The notes: generated by a model from the letters alone, not told the origin. Positions 26,401-35,360 are shown, numbered from the stretch's first letter. The stretch: DNA of 64,000 nt from Echinarachnius parma (GCA_037951105.1 JBAMJV010008038.1:1-64000), one strand, 5' to 3'. Numbers and translations: made by a program.

Positions 26401-29400
26401 TTTTGTGATTTTTGGAATAAATTTGCATAAATTACCATAATTAATTAATGGAGAAAAATTTCAAAATTCTGTGTAGAAGTTTAGTGTACCAAAGTTAGCT
26501 CTACCAGATAAAGCAAACCAAATCAAAATCGGTCGAGAAATGAAGGAGAAGAAGCATTTTTTGTGATTTCGAATAAATTTGCATAAATTAGCATATATAA
26601 TGAATTTCACGATTCTGTGTAGAAGTTTTAAATCCCCCTCCTAGCCCTATCTTATGAAACAATCAGAATCAAAATCGGTTGAAAAATAACGAAGAAGAAG
26701 CATTTTGAAAATTGTGGACGGACGGACGGACGGACGGACGGACGGAAGGACGGACGGACGGAAGGACGGACGGACGGAAGGACGGACGGAAGGACGGACG
26801 GACGGACGGACGGACGCCGGACGCAACGCCATGGCATAAGCTCATCGGGCCCTTCGGGCCGGATGAGCTAAAAAATCACATCGAAAGAGGGTGCTGTAAT
26901 ATGGCCCCCTTTTTACATGATTTAAAAGGTCCGTTTTCTTTGATAAATGATAAACTTAAAATCTTCAAGATTACATTTATCCACAAAATATTTGTATAAA
27001 CTGGACAAATATGCCGAATCGGAGCCGATTCTGAAACGATGTAAATTATTCCCCTGTGCCACTGTGCAAACAAATTTCCCATTCATTTGTACACACTTGA
27101 CTTTTAGCGCGCAGAAGATGTTTTTTGCTTGCGCGATGAGTCTTATTGCGCTTAACCACAAAGGAAATAGATAAGCAAAAGAAGTTTACTGCGCGGAATT
27201 ATCTGTGTTAATGCGCTTAATCAGCTGATAAATAGGGGGGCCATATTCAGTCTTGGAGGTCTCGAGGCCGATTTTTCAGTCCTCGGCCTCGGCCTTGGCC
27301 TCGTAATGCCGTGACTCGGACTCGTCCTTGGCCTCGTAGCATGCGGCCTCGATGACTCGGGTCGAGGCCGGTTCGAGGCCGGAAGATTTCATAGAATCTG
27401 GTGAATTTAAGATTCAACATTTGCATCGGCCCGGAAGCGTGTATCAATATAAGTGTGTGTGAGTGATGATAACGTGTATGCAGTGTGCGCTACGTGCGAT
27501 GCGCTAAGTCACATGTGTCACAGTGTTGCTATCGTCATGCAGTATTTTCAGTATGATTTTCGTGTGATTTGAAGATTTGTGATTTTGGAAGTAGTGAACC
27601 AAAAACGATCGTTTCAACGGAGGGCGAGGAGTAATTTATCAACCCAGAATCGGCATTTATCGAGATTTTGTTGGTAACTGATTATTATTATATTGATAAC
27701 GAACGTGAACACCAATCATACACGGACAAAGAAATAAAATTGAATGATATTGTACGATATTTTCGGGAGATTCGTATAGTTATACAGCTAGCTACGCATT
27801 AAGCTAAGATGACGCCAGGCCGACCGGCCAGGCGCTTGATGCAGGGGATTCCCGGTGAGTGTAGATCGAAGCTTGAAGTAACACCAAAATGATTGTTATC
27901 ATTTTGTGCTTTTCTCAGTAAATTCCATAAGAGCACAATAAAAAAATAGCAAATAATTGTCTGGGAGTGTGATTACTGATAAATATTTTTCTGTCTGCAG
28001 ACTACTCTGATCATTCACAATTATTTTGTTATTCCCACTCAAACTTCGAGTTTGAGTTCGAAGCCGTGGTCGTGGAAGATATTTTTTTGGTGACAAATGG
28101 AATGCCGGTGTCTTTGCCTTTCGTACCATAGCAATTATTGCATGTGGTTGTCCTGTTTTTATCGCTTGAAAATTACAATGAATGAAAGAACTTTTAAATT
28201 TAGATAACCCAAAATAAATTCAATGCAAACATAAGTGTCTACTCTTGGGAGCAGTTTGGAAGTTGCTGTAGAAGTTTCACAGAATTGAAGCCGGCGAAGT
28301 CATTGAAATAAAAATCATATAATTATATACTGTGGACGTAGACTGAATCGCTGGTAGAATTATACATTATTCTGGTCTTCTGGAGCATCAGTTGACGGTT
28401 ATGAAGTATAATTATAATAATTATGAATTTTTACTAAAAAGATTAACATTTCCTACAATAAAAATAATGGTGTTCACTTTGAATAATGCAGAATTTAGGC
28501 GGAAAATATGGTTGTTTGTGTCGGAATGAGGGCGCCCTTCGATCACAATGAGGGCGCTCTACATGAAACTAATTTGAAAATGCACGATTATAATATACGT
28601 TCTTAATTATATAAACAATACATGATATATCGTACAGAAAATTGTATAAAACTAACCCTAGACAGTCCAAGGCAGAATAAATATGTTGCACCAACATATT
28701 TTTGCAATATTTCGTACATGACAGTGATGCACATTTTTTGTGATAAATATGCCATAAAACATCATATAAAGACAAACTTTTTTTTCCAGATAGACATGCT
28801 ACAATCTGTATGTAAAAATGTATTATGTTTTGTTACCCATTATATGATAAAATGCTGTGGTCAGGTGCAGATGTTTTTGAAATTTGTATTGTATTGGCCT
28901 AGAGAGGGCGCCCTACTCAACAATGAGGGCGCTATTTCTAAAAAGAAAAGAGCGAAAACGCAAGAGTAATTGATGTCGTAATTGTTGATTTGAATCAATT
29001 GTTGATTGGGTGATTGTGTTTGATTGATTGTATGATTTTAAAAGGTTTAAAATAAAAAAAAAATTAAAATATGACATTATTATTTTAATTTGGTGACTCG
29101 GACTCGGACTCGGACTCGGACCATGGTGACTCGGACTCGGACTCGGACTCGGACCATGGTGACTCGGACTCGGACTCGGACTCGGACCACGGTGACTCGG
29201 ACTCGGACTCGGACCATGGTGACTGGACTACAACACTGGCCATATTACAGCACGGGCCATATTTGGTAGCCTGATTCTACTACTTACTAGCCACTAAACA
29301 GTATAGGTCAGATTTAGTGGCTATAACCCAGATTTAGTGGCTATGGTTAGATTTAGTGGCTATATAGATTTATTGGGCAGTACGAAAATTGAAGTTAGCG

Positions 29401-29738
29401 ACCAAAATTCTCTAACTAAGCCTACTAAAGTATAGTTTTGCCCTAATATTACTCACCCCTGCAAGTCAAGGGGCTTACTGCGTTTATTACTGTCTATATA
29501 ACCTAACCAGGCGCCGTACGTAGTACGGCGCCTGGCATACTGAGGTGTGTATACCGTGATGGTAACACTTTATAGGCTTTAACGGCAAACACACTTATTA
29601 AAAAAAACACAATATCATACTTTAAATTAGTGCTGTAACCGATCATCGGATCGGCATGCCGATCACGATCCGATCATACATGATCGGACCGTTTTTGCCG
29701 ATTTCCGATCATGCAGAAAAAATCGGAAGATCGGATCG

Positions 29739-29784
<46 letters not shown>

Positions 29785-31385
29785 TTTTTTTTTCTTTGGA
29801 AAATGATCCCAAAAAACATATTTTGGGAATATAAATGAATACCAAAGCAACATATATATATCCATATTAATAAGCCCAAGGTAATCTTGTATGGGTATGC
29901 TTTCATTTAAAACTGATAACCTCTCCTTTTACAAAATTATTCGCGCCGATTTTGAGCTTAGTCCCATGTGTTTCTGAAAGGTTACGCCAAATTAATCACA
30001 TGGGACTAAGCTCAAAATCGGCGTGAGTAATTTTGTAAAAGAAGAGGTAATCAGTTTGAAATGAAAGCATACCCGTACAAGATTACCTTGGGCTTATTAA
30101 TATGGATATATGTTGCTTTGGTATTCATTTATATTCCCAAATTGTGTTTTTTGGGGATCATTTTCCAAAGAAAAAAAAAACGTTTTTTTTTTTTTTTTTT
30201 TTTTTTTTCTTTTTTTTTTTCTTTTTTTTCTTCTTTTTTTTAAATTTTTTTTTTTAATAGCCGATCATCCGATCCCGATCATCGATCCGATTTCGAAGAT
30301 CGATAAAATGTTGCCGATCCGATCAAACGATCCGATCATCAAGGTCAGTTACAGCACTACTTTAAATAACATATCTCGGTTCATACTTACGAATTATGTT
30401 AATGCATGGACATCAATGATCCAAATCGTAAAATGTCTGATGCTCCATTCGTTTTATTTATACTGAAATTTACTATAAAACTGGCAAGATTACAGAAGTG
30501 ACGAAAATGGTATCCGAATTTGTTCGCTGCATGCAATATCAGGTGATCGAAAACTTGTCGGCAATGCGCGAGGTCGCAGGTCAAACTTTGGCGTACGAGC
30601 CTGGATGTGCGCGCGTTCTGTACAGCGATTGATCTATTTCTGCGTGCGCGATACACCCCTGTACACGTACATGGTACGGTACAGTCCCTGGCTTTCCCCA
30701 CATGTAGCTTATTGTATTACTTAGTCAACCGATCGCCACTTACGCGCGGAATACCTCCTATCCCTGCGCATGCGCTATGCATTGCCGACGAGTTTTCGGT
30801 CACCTGACATTGCATGCATCGAACAAAGACGAAGGAAATAACAGTCATCATCATCATCATCATCAATTTGAGGTAAGTTATCATTCTTTTGCAACAAATT
30901 AAATAGCATGCAAGGTAGGTTGAAGGTTTAATTCATGTCTAGAACTAAAAAAAAAAAAATAATAATAGATGTAAAGTTGTTGAAACCACCCGTCGCAAAA
31001 ATAACTCAAAATTGTTTAACGTCTCGTCGTCACAGCGCTAGCGCCGTACGAAGTACGGCGCTGATCACAGTTACTGTCTATCATTGTCTATATTATCATG
31101 CATAATCATGATAATTCTTACTTTTTTTGTGTACAGAAACAAGCCCAAATTGCTGCCTAAAACTGTGCTGACACAATAACACATCATCTTCATCTTTTGC
31201 TGATCTTGCTCACACAATCACATGCAATATCACCCATCACAACTCCTCACAACACAGCTCTCACACATGCATACAATTACAAACTCATTCATTGACATGT
31301 CATTGCATTGGAGTTGCACATTGACATTGTCGCCATTGAATGACAATATTCACTCACCTTTTTTCTTCTTATTCGTCCTCGGCAT
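11345..31385 (-). CDS. IFRD1/2-like: Interferon-related developmental regulator (IFRD1/IFRD2 orthologue), complete, 11 coding exons
   Basis: The spliced coding sequence on the minus strand is 31385-31358, 23105-23001, 20544-20445, 19670-19546, 19123-18966, 18030-17980, 16557-16379, 15353-15245, 14534-14400, 12167-11949 and 11425-11345. Every border is GT..AG and phases match throughout. The total is 1290 nt, or 429 residues plus stop, against about 440-450 in vertebrate IFRD1/2. Diagnostic blocks are a basic N terminus; EEKIRDFIDGTTQK; helical repeat segments through residues 45-285; YRAKKDRRQQRSSFRDI (about 308-324); VKFGIESLEMESWVRRHQY; FREVLGSGTNTHLQ; and the C-terminal FNSAAFKARTKVRSKQRDKR. 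In other animals the family acts as transcription co-regulators with Sin3/HDAC, and IFRD2 binds translationally inactive ribosomes. That role is known of the family, not seen here. Introns 4, 7 and 9 carry decayed partial copies of exons 5, 7, 9 and 10. The invertebrate gene is probably the single pre-duplication orthologue of both vertebrate paralogues (inference). Confidence 0.95.
11949..12167 (-). CDS. IFRD1/2-like: IFRD exon 10
   Basis: Acceptor 'ccaatacag|GAA' and donor GAACGG|GTACGT; 219 nt in phase 0. It encodes VKFGIESLEMESWVRRHQY, FREVLGSGTNTHLQENPLL and the FGLGAPIVNGPG block, all colinear with the C-terminal IFRD domain. Confidence 0.96.
12640..12920 (-). pseudogene. Two partial copies of the 5' part of IFRD exon 10 in intron 9
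   Basis: Near 12735-12650 and 12910-12840 the minus strand repeats the exon-10 acceptor and start (EGDSP..QET, KFGVESLEME, SWVRRHQY in the first). In both, the C6 tract of true exon 10 has grown to 13 to 17 C and breaks the frame. Smaller echoes of exon 10's 3' part ('aggac.tctctgaaggt') occur near 12265, 12830 and 12990. Confidence 0.8.
13440..14399 (-). repeat. Minisatellite (180-198 bp unit) built from the 3' part of IFRD exon 9
   Basis: Five further copies have anchors 'gaacagc' near 13450, 13630, 13822, 14011 and 14191; the true exon is near 14389. Each holds, on the minus strand, a run coding NNKYRAKKDRRQQRSSFRDI, then the ATAGAG|GTATGC donor in most copies, plus a C run (13547-13566, about 13742, 13940 and 14301). 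Copies are closer to each other than to the exon (DNN against DSN), so they spread after one founding event. Copy 5 has K to N in RAKKDRR. Copy 3 has a small insertion. Upstream of each copied segment is 'ggtagcag', a weak acceptor with a G run instead of pyrimidines. Confidence 0.9.
14400..14534 (-). CDS. IFRD1/2-like: IFRD exon 9
   Basis: Acceptor 'gatgcag|GAG' and donor ATAGAG|GTATGC; 135 nt, phase 0 to 0. It encodes VKQLRELATDSNKYRAKKDR and QQRSSFRDI, the most family-specific IFRD block. Its 3' part is the seed of the tandem array that follows. Confidence 0.95.
15245..15353 (-). CDS. IFRD1/2-like: IFRD exon 8
   Basis: Acceptor 'ttttgtacag|ACA' and donor AACGAG|GTTTGT; 109 nt. It encodes HLPKLPELLASDDVGLRIVA and AIAMLYELARE, a close match to the HKLPSLLSCDDV block of vertebrate IFRD1. 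Two near-identical 110-bp blocks at about 14870-15125 lie just past it in intron 8. Confidence 0.93.
15615..15978. mobile_element. Foldback MITE in IFRD intron 7 (364 bp)
   Basis: Inverted ends CCTGTTACACCAAAAT at 15615 and ATTTTGGTGTAACAGG ending at 15978, extending imperfectly through 'aacccatct'. Internal inverted words such as 'gatctcggaccac..gtggtccgaga' give nested stems. No ORF and no certain TSD. Confidence 0.75.
16186..16314 (-). pseudogene. Partial duplicate of the 3' half of IFRD exon 7 in intron 7
   Basis: It reads SSPAHKLGVPALHTAALIVW and MLLLSITPPL in the exon-7 frame, with a donor-like AAA|GTAAGAG and an upstream 'tttttag'. The 5' half of the exon is absent. The frame is still open but the product would lack the first helix, so a relic is more likely than a functional exon. 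Confidence 0.8.
16379..16557 (-). CDS. IFRD1/2-like: IFRD exon 7
   Basis: Acceptor 'atacctag|ACT' and donor GAAAA|GTAAGA; 179 nt. It encodes MNALEDIFSQSYLKGDG and LSAWMLLLSITP, equivalent to the LENIFTKSYLK and LLAWTLLLTI blocks of vertebrate IFRD1. Confidence 0.93.
17228..17557. mobile_element. TTAA MITE, family C, copy 2
   Basis: It has the same ends and core as the copy at 9657-10081 but is shorter, with an internal deletion. Its right TTAA (17554-17557) is also the left TTAA of copy 3, so the two sit head-to-tail with one shared target. Its left TTAA has decayed to ATAA. Confidence 0.8.
17554..17968. mobile_element. TTAA MITE, family C, copy 3
   Basis: Full-length copy (415 bp) between TTAA at 17554 and TTAA at 17965-17968, nearly identical to 9657-10081. 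It lies in IFRD intron 6 right beside the exon 6 donor. Confidence 0.85.
17980..18030 (-). CDS. IFRD1/2-like: IFRD exon 6 (micro-exon)
   Basis: 51 nt in phase 0 encode CVTALGLGTFVAAAEFE. Acceptor 'cccccacag|TGT' and donor GAG|GTACGT. A TTAA MITE ends only 11 nt into the following intron. Confidence 0.92.
18280..18462. repeat. Short palindromic minisatellite in IFRD intron 5
   Basis: About eight units of 19-24 bp each contain the palindrome AGTCCTAAAAAGGACT or AGTCCTAGAAAGGACT followed by 'gttggta'. Each unit can fold on itself. Confidence 0.85.
18966..19123 (-). CDS. IFRD1/2-like: IFRD exon 5
   Basis: Acceptor 'ttttcag|GA' and donor GCTAGT|GTAAGT; 158 nt ending in phase 0. It encodes the LVNILWVQLGAGPECEEVF helices and the ASPAARAS lead into exon 6. 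Confidence 0.93.
19244..19366 (-). pseudogene. Decayed duplicate of IFRD exon 5 in intron 4
   Basis: It has a good acceptor ('attgctacag|GT') in the right phase. It reads GKADEQKLARKLVNIRWVQL where true exon 5 reads GKVDEQKLAAKLVNILWVQL. The copy diverges after LLAKT and runs to a stop without the exon-5 donor (GCTAGT|GTAAGT). As it stands it could only give a truncating exon, so I call it a relic of tandem exon duplication rather than an alternative exon. Confidence 0.8.
19546..19670 (-). CDS. IFRD1/2-like: IFRD exon 4
   Basis: Acceptor 'ctctctag|T' and donor AAAG|GTAGAT; 125 nt. It encodes the helix pair around ALAMKYIFDFVDSRKITIAD and LERCIKK. Confidence 0.93.
20020..21345. repeat. Two related dispersed-repeat fragments in IFRD introns 2 and 3
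   Basis: 20021-20160 and 21085-21345 share 'gaaaaaaatacac.ggg', 'gcaaat.cgcccccaaaa', 'agagccccc' and 'tagcccc'. The first lies in intron 3 and the second in intron 2. Similar 'ggggcga' words recur near 39.2-39.4 kb. Unclassified; possibly one old TE family. Confidence 0.5.
20445..20544 (-). CDS. IFRD1/2-like: IFRD exon 3
   Basis: Acceptor 'ttttcacag|CT' and donor AAAAG|GTTAGT; 100 nt. It encodes EEKIRDFIDGTTQK, the start of the IFRD helical domain. The preceding intron holds repeats around 20.02-20.16 and 21.08-21.34 kb. Confidence 0.92.
23001..23105 (-). CDS. IFRD1/2-like: IFRD exon 2
   Basis: Acceptor 'ggatgcag|GA' and donor GAAG|GTAGGG; 105 nt, phase 1 to phase 1. It encodes an acidic serine-rich stretch (DSSENDHDTAEDTGSVCSS, SEPDSIEE), like the acidic region after the basic start in vertebrate IFRD1. 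Confidence 0.88.
23950..24830 (-). repeat. Dispersed repeat plus probable LINE 3' end in IFRD intron 1
   Basis: 23950-24180 matches 95-300. From about 24338, the minus strand ends in AATAAACTTGAATT, the sort of tail seen at 3' ends of CR1/L2-like LINEs and echoed by GAATAAACTGAATTG at 34.7 kb. There is no ORF, so it would be a 5'-truncated copy. Weakly supported. Confidence 0.35.
25170..25290 (+). repeat. 20-bp tandem repeat with short telomere-like patch
   Basis: Four units of 'ggtcagatttagtggctat' follow 'ctaaccctaaccataaccct'. The same 20-bp unit reappears at 29285-29360. The CCCTAA-like patch is only about 30 bp and imperfect. Confidence 0.7.
25560..25800 (+). repeat. A-rich low-complexity tract
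   Basis: About 230 bp of (A)n with T or C interruptions ('aaaataaaaaa', 'aaacaaacaaac') lead straight into the 155-bp tandem array. Confidence 0.85.
25790..26880 (+). mobile_element. Pearl/Tsp-like non-autonomous element: 155-bp core array, GGAC microsatellite, 3' hairpin
   Basis: About six core units of roughly 155 bp start at each 'aaattaccataatt', near 25793, 25945, 26113, 26268, 26425 and 26585 (units 2 and 6 diverged). Then come (GGAC)n at 26714-26818, 'cgccggacgcaacgccatgg' and a terminal stem AGCTCATCGGGCCC/GGGCCGGATGAGCT around TTCG at 26838-26870. This order matches pearl elements of bivalves, Tsp elements of sea urchins and Helentron-derived (HINE) elements, which move with Helitron-type rolling-circle proteins. 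No protein is encoded here. Confidence 0.75.
26880..29270. other. Repeat-rich part of IFRD intron 1
   Basis: 'tggcctcggcctcg' repeats lie at 27255-27380 and (GACTCG)n at 29093-29225. 'gagggcgcc' direct repeats occur at 28528-28560 and 28905-28935. 'gaatatggccccccta' near 25312 recurs inverted at 27235-27255, so these may be the true ends of an element that carries the pearl-like array. No exon recognised. Confidence 0.5.
29620..30367. mobile_element. Long-hairpin hAT-type foldback element, 732 bp, with 8-bp TSD
   Basis: The element at 29628-30359 begins TAGTGCTGTAAC and ends GTTACAGCACTA. It is flanked by the direct repeat CTTTAAAT at 29620-29627 and 30360-30367. The two arms (about 340 nt each) pair almost throughout, for example 'aagcccaaggtaatcttgta' with its complement, around a short centre near 29975-29995. 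Each arm carries a homopolymer: A at 29741-29780 and T at 30184-30255. There is no transposase ORF. ORFs over the A and T runs are artefacts. Confidence 0.9.
31358..31385 (-). CDS. IFRD1/2-like: IFRD exon 1 (start codon)
   Basis: ATG at 31385 encodes MPRTNKKKK plus one base, then donor AAG|GTGAGT at 31357. The lysine-rich start matches the basic N terminus of IFRD proteins. An 8.25-kb intron follows. The link to exon 2 rests on matching phase 1 and family resemblance; a transcript would confirm it. Confidence 0.75.
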
Positions 31386-31796
31386 TGCAATAATAAACTT
31401 GACATACAATTGAAAAACTATCTAGATTTCAAGATTTAGGAAATTTGTGTATACTTCTGGCGTATTTATCAAAAATTTCGGCATGAAACCGGTGAAAGAG
31501 AAGAGATGCGGCAGTCTGTTCGTCGTACATATTTGTGTTTACCTTTTTCGCATGTGTCGAATGTCGCAGATAGCGAAATTCGCGAACATCCGAGATCTAC
31601 GCGCCTTTCTCACGTTGAATTGAATAGGAATGATAGGTGCATTATGGGTAGTGAATATAGCGGTACCATTAGAATACGGTATGGTGAAACGTGTGTGACA
31701 CTCTTCTGTTGCAATATGTTTCGATTTTTACAACTGCAATTAATATTGCCGGTAAAGTAGGTATATGACGTCATAGTCTACTTATGACTAGGAATG
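31386..31796. promoter_or_regulatory. Likely 5' flank / promoter side of IFRD
   Basis: This lies directly upstream of the IFRD start codon on the minus strand. It is locally less AT-rich, with several CG dinucleotides ('tctacgcgcc', 'cgaacatccg'). I see no certain TATA box or transcription start; assignment rests on position only. Confidence 0.35.
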
Positions 31797-31912
31797 ATAT
31801 GAGTGAATGAGTGAATGAGTGAATGAATGAATGAATGAATGAATGAATGAATGAATGAATGAATGAATGAATGAATGAATGAATGAATGAATGAATGAAT
31901 GAATGAATGAAT
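31797..31912 (+). repeat. (GAAT)n microsatellite, left array
   Basis: About 29 GAAT units begin with 'gagtgaat' variants and end directly at the tRNA-like head of the SINE. Confidence 0.9.
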
Positions 31913-32310
31913 AGTTAGCTCAGTCGGGAGAGCGTGCGGCTCCGACGCGAGAGGTACCCGGTTCGATCCCTACCATCGGATATCGGACAATGCGTTTTTC
32001 CATCACGCATAAAAATACGAGCTAACTCCCGTTGTGTGTTATCGCCCTCCCCGGCCGTGCTTCCTACGCAGGAAGAGGATTCGCGGAAAAAACACTCCGT
32101 CCCTCGGATAGGACGATAAATGGAGGTCCCGTGTATGAGACAGTCACACCTCATGTACGCTAAGAACCTAGTCAACTTCTCGAAAAGAGTAGGGTGTTAA
32201 CCCGGTTGACTAGTACCCTGCAAATCACAACCAAAAAGAGTTGAAGTTTATAATAGATTAATGAAGAGAAGACCGGAAAGTCTACAGGAGAAATCCTTCT
32301 ATTTCCGTAT
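31913..32310 (+). mobile_element. tRNA-derived SINE
   Basis: A pol III A box TAGCTCAGTCGG (31916-31927) and B box GGTTCGATCCC (31960-31970) have normal tRNA spacing. A 240-bp body with no tRNA similarity follows ('ggacgataaatggaggtccc', 'ctcgaaaagagtagggtgtt'), a block I associate with conserved central domains of marine-invertebrate SINEs without being able to name it. The tail runs into GAT and GAAT repeats. It is not a working tRNA gene: the acceptor stem does not close and the anticodon arm is poor. Confidence 0.75.
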
Positions 32311-32312
32311 AT

Positions 32313-32346
<34 letters not shown>

Positions 32347-33010
32347 TGAATGAATGAATGAATGAATGATTGATTGATTGAATGAATAAATGAATGACTT
32401 ATGAATGAATGAATGAATGAATGAATGAATGAATGAATGAATGAATGAATGAATGAATGAATGAATGAATGAATGAATGATGAATGAATGAATGAATGAA
32501 TGAATGAATGAATGAATGAATGAATGAATGAATGAATGAATGAATGAATGAATGAATGAATGAATGGATGAATGAATGGATGAATGAATGAATGGATGAA
32601 TGAATGAATGAATGATCGAATGAATGAATGAATGAATGAATGAATGAATGAATGAATGAATGAATGAATGATTGATTGAATCAATCAATCAATCGATTAA
32701 ATGAGTGAATGAGTGAATGAAAGAATTAATGAATGCTCAATGAACGGATGAAACGAACAAACAAAGAAATGAACGGACGACAGAAAGAATGAATGAATGA
32801 ATGGTGAAACTTTGATGCGGATGAACGAATGAGTGAACGAACAAACAAACAAACAAATAAATGCATGAATGAATAAACAAGAAATAAACAAATGAACAGA
32901 TGAACGAATGAATGAATGAACGGTGAATAATGAATGAACGAGTGAACGAACAAACACGAACGAGCAAATGAGTGAATGAATATTATGAATGAATAATCGA
33001 ATGAATAAAC
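32311..33010 (+). repeat. (GAT)n then ~650-bp (GAAT)n array, right side of SINE
   Basis: (GAT)n at 32311-32343 is followed by a very long GAAT array. It is clean to about 32690, then decays with GAAC and AAAC variants to 33010. Reverse-strand ORFs made of IHSF or SFIH repeats come from this array and are not genes. Confidence 0.92.
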
Positions 33011-34680
33011 ATAAATGCAAATAAATAATGACCGTAGCTCAACCAGTATACGGATCACCAACCAACGTTGGTGCATGAAGACGTTTATGACCATCTATTC
33101 CAATTGTTTTATTTTTCATAACTGGACGAGAAATGTGCATATCTCATATCAACTTTATCATCTCCTTTTTAAAAGTGATGGACCTCAGTTACATGATCAT
33201 CGTGCAAAAGTGAGAAATAAGCCTTCAAAATAGTATCATCTAGTGCCAAAATGTTCAGATTTCAGATTTTCAAGAAAATAATCAAAAATCAAAATTTGTC
33301 ATAAGATGTTTACAAAACTAAAATATGCCGACGGATCTGGAATTTTGATATACACATAAAGAGATCCTGGTGTACACTCTACAGCATTTTAATGTCGATT
33401 ATACAAGCAGAAATGAACTCTATCAGTAACAGATCACCCAATTTTCAAAACCTTAAAAAAAAAATGAACTCTCAGAATTATTGCTCTAAAAATCTGTGAT
33501 ATTTCTAACTTTAGAATATGAAATTATTTTGATGTTTTGGAAAATTCGAGATTTTGTGTGATTTTTGCTATAACATTCCGTTGGGATCGTTGCAGATTTC
33601 AAATCTTCATAATACAGAAGGAAGCAAGTTTAAGAAGTAAAACATTTTCCTGGGTATAAATTGCAAATTTGCACACACTTTATTAAGATAATTGGTCAAT
33701 TAGTTTTCAAATGAAGCCAGGTGATCCGTTAGTACCGTTACTGGTGAAGTGGTGATACGTTTCTGGTAGGGGGGTTCGTAAAACGCACAGCGACTTGCAT
33801 ACTTATTATGAGAGTGTGTGTGTGTGTGTGTATGTGTGGTGGGGGGGGGGGGGGGGGGGGGCGGTCAGGAGCCCCACTACCCTCCTTACGCTACGGATGA
33901 ACAAATGGAAACGAATACTATACAGGGAGACATTAAACAGAAAAACATTTCAGCTTCAGGTTGTTTCTATTATTAGCTAAAACAACAATGTATCCTTCAA
34001 CATGTTCAAGAAATATCTGGAAGCTCCTAGTGATTTTGGTTGAGTTTGATAAAGTTATTAATAATTATCAATATTATGAAGGCATAACAAAAGTCTGTGT
34101 AGGCTGTACACATGTATGATGAGACAAAAGACCAAACAGAATAACAGTTGGAATATTGTTTTGTTTTATTCTGACTAATTTGCACACTTTGTTTTGTTGT
34201 TTGTTCTACTAGGCCTTTAATAACACACAAAATGGGTAAACAATTAAGAATACTTAATTGTATCAATACAATCATTAGTTTCTATCCTCCCCCCCCCCCC
34301 CCCCCCAAATAAAATAATAATAATGATAAATAAATCAATCAAATAAATACAACATTAAAATAGGAAGCATTATTTTATACAGATCACTTTGATTGAGAGG
34401 TTAGCTTGAGATCAAAACTTTCAAACTTTTCAAAACCCGACATTCGGGTGATGTACTCACTGTCTCAGTGTCGTAAAAATCATACGGTATATTGTTGCAT
34501 TTTATTGAATTGATATCCTCAAATGACCGTGTGCAATGGCGTTTGCAAGAAAACCATGACGTTTACACGTACAGACTATTTTGCGAGCATGTATACTTTC
34601 ATTCATATTTTCCAGGGAATGAATGATCCGACCCAAGAATGTCAAGAAACTGCTATTTTGCGCAGAGAATCATGCCGTCA
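33011..34680. other. No gene; GT/G run and C run
   Basis: (GT)n at 33813-33838 runs into a G run at 33841-33861. A C run lies at about 34289-34306. No exon or TE end recognised. Confidence 0.5.
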
Positions 34681-34689
34681 TCTTAGTTT

Positions 34690-35360
34690 GTTTTCAATTC
34701 AGTTTATTCACAATATAAAATACAAGATAATTATAATACAATGTAAAATGTACTGGGGGTCACTTTAGAAAGCTATGTACAAGCTTGTATAAAAAGCGCC
34801 CCATACAATAAAATAAAACTTATAAGATGCAAAAATGCAAAATCAATTACAAAGAAAACAATAACATCAATTAAACATTAAAAAACAAAAAAACATAAAG
34901 AAATACACACACATGCACGCGTTATTCGTGTGAACTAATTTGTATACGATGGATGGAAAGATTTCAAAGTATAATTTCACAATAAATTCATTAGAATTAT
35001 TTTCAATGTTGTACGCGGCGAATTTGACGATGATTGGTCTTGTGATTGTACGGCTTTGTCTGCCTGGTTTGCCCTTCTCTCCCAGTCGATGAGACCTGTC
35101 GATGTCGGAGGGCTCGGGCTCGAAATCGACCTCGAGCTTTTCTTTCGCGAGCTGCTTGCAAATGAAACCATCGGTGTTTTCGAACACCGCCGGGGGCTTC
35201 CTTGACACCGTGGATGACGAGATTGCGCCTCGAATATTGCTTGAGCTCTGCGATTTTCGATTGTGATTCTTGCAGATACGGTTTTTCCAGGTGCTTGATT
35301 TTGTCATCACGTTTCTGTAGTTCCATCATGAAACAGTCGTCGGAGGGCAGGAGCCAGTGC
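34690..35360 (-). pseudogene. Broken LINE ORF1 (CR1/L2-type, coiled-coil plus RNA-binding) and 3' tail
   Basis: The minus strand encodes HLEKPYLQESQSKIAELKQ (coiled coil) and YSRRNLVIHGVKE. After a frameshift near 35190 it reads ENTDGFICKQLAKEKLEVDF, SDIDRSHRLGEKGK and RPIIVKFAAYN. This is the conserved ORF1 layout of many metazoan LINEs, where ORF1 binds RNA and aids retrotransposition. No reverse transcriptase follows. Downstream, about 34720-34690, the minus strand reads GAATAAACTGAATTG, like a LINE 3' end, so this is an internally deleted copy. Confidence 0.75.

Noticed and set aside
26647-26999. RPSV and DGRT repeat ORFs
   Set aside because: Translation of the GGAC microsatellite in the pearl-like element.
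29656-30466. ORFs rich in K or F around the A and T runs
   Set aside because: Homopolymer read-through inside the foldback element.
31916-31985. A real tRNA gene
   Set aside because: A and B boxes are good, but the acceptor stem does not pair and the anticodon arm is poor; a SINE head fits better.
32172-33094. Reverse-strand ORFs of up to 170 residues made of IHSF/SFIH repeats
   Set aside because: Pure translation of the GAAT microsatellite; no start context or domain.
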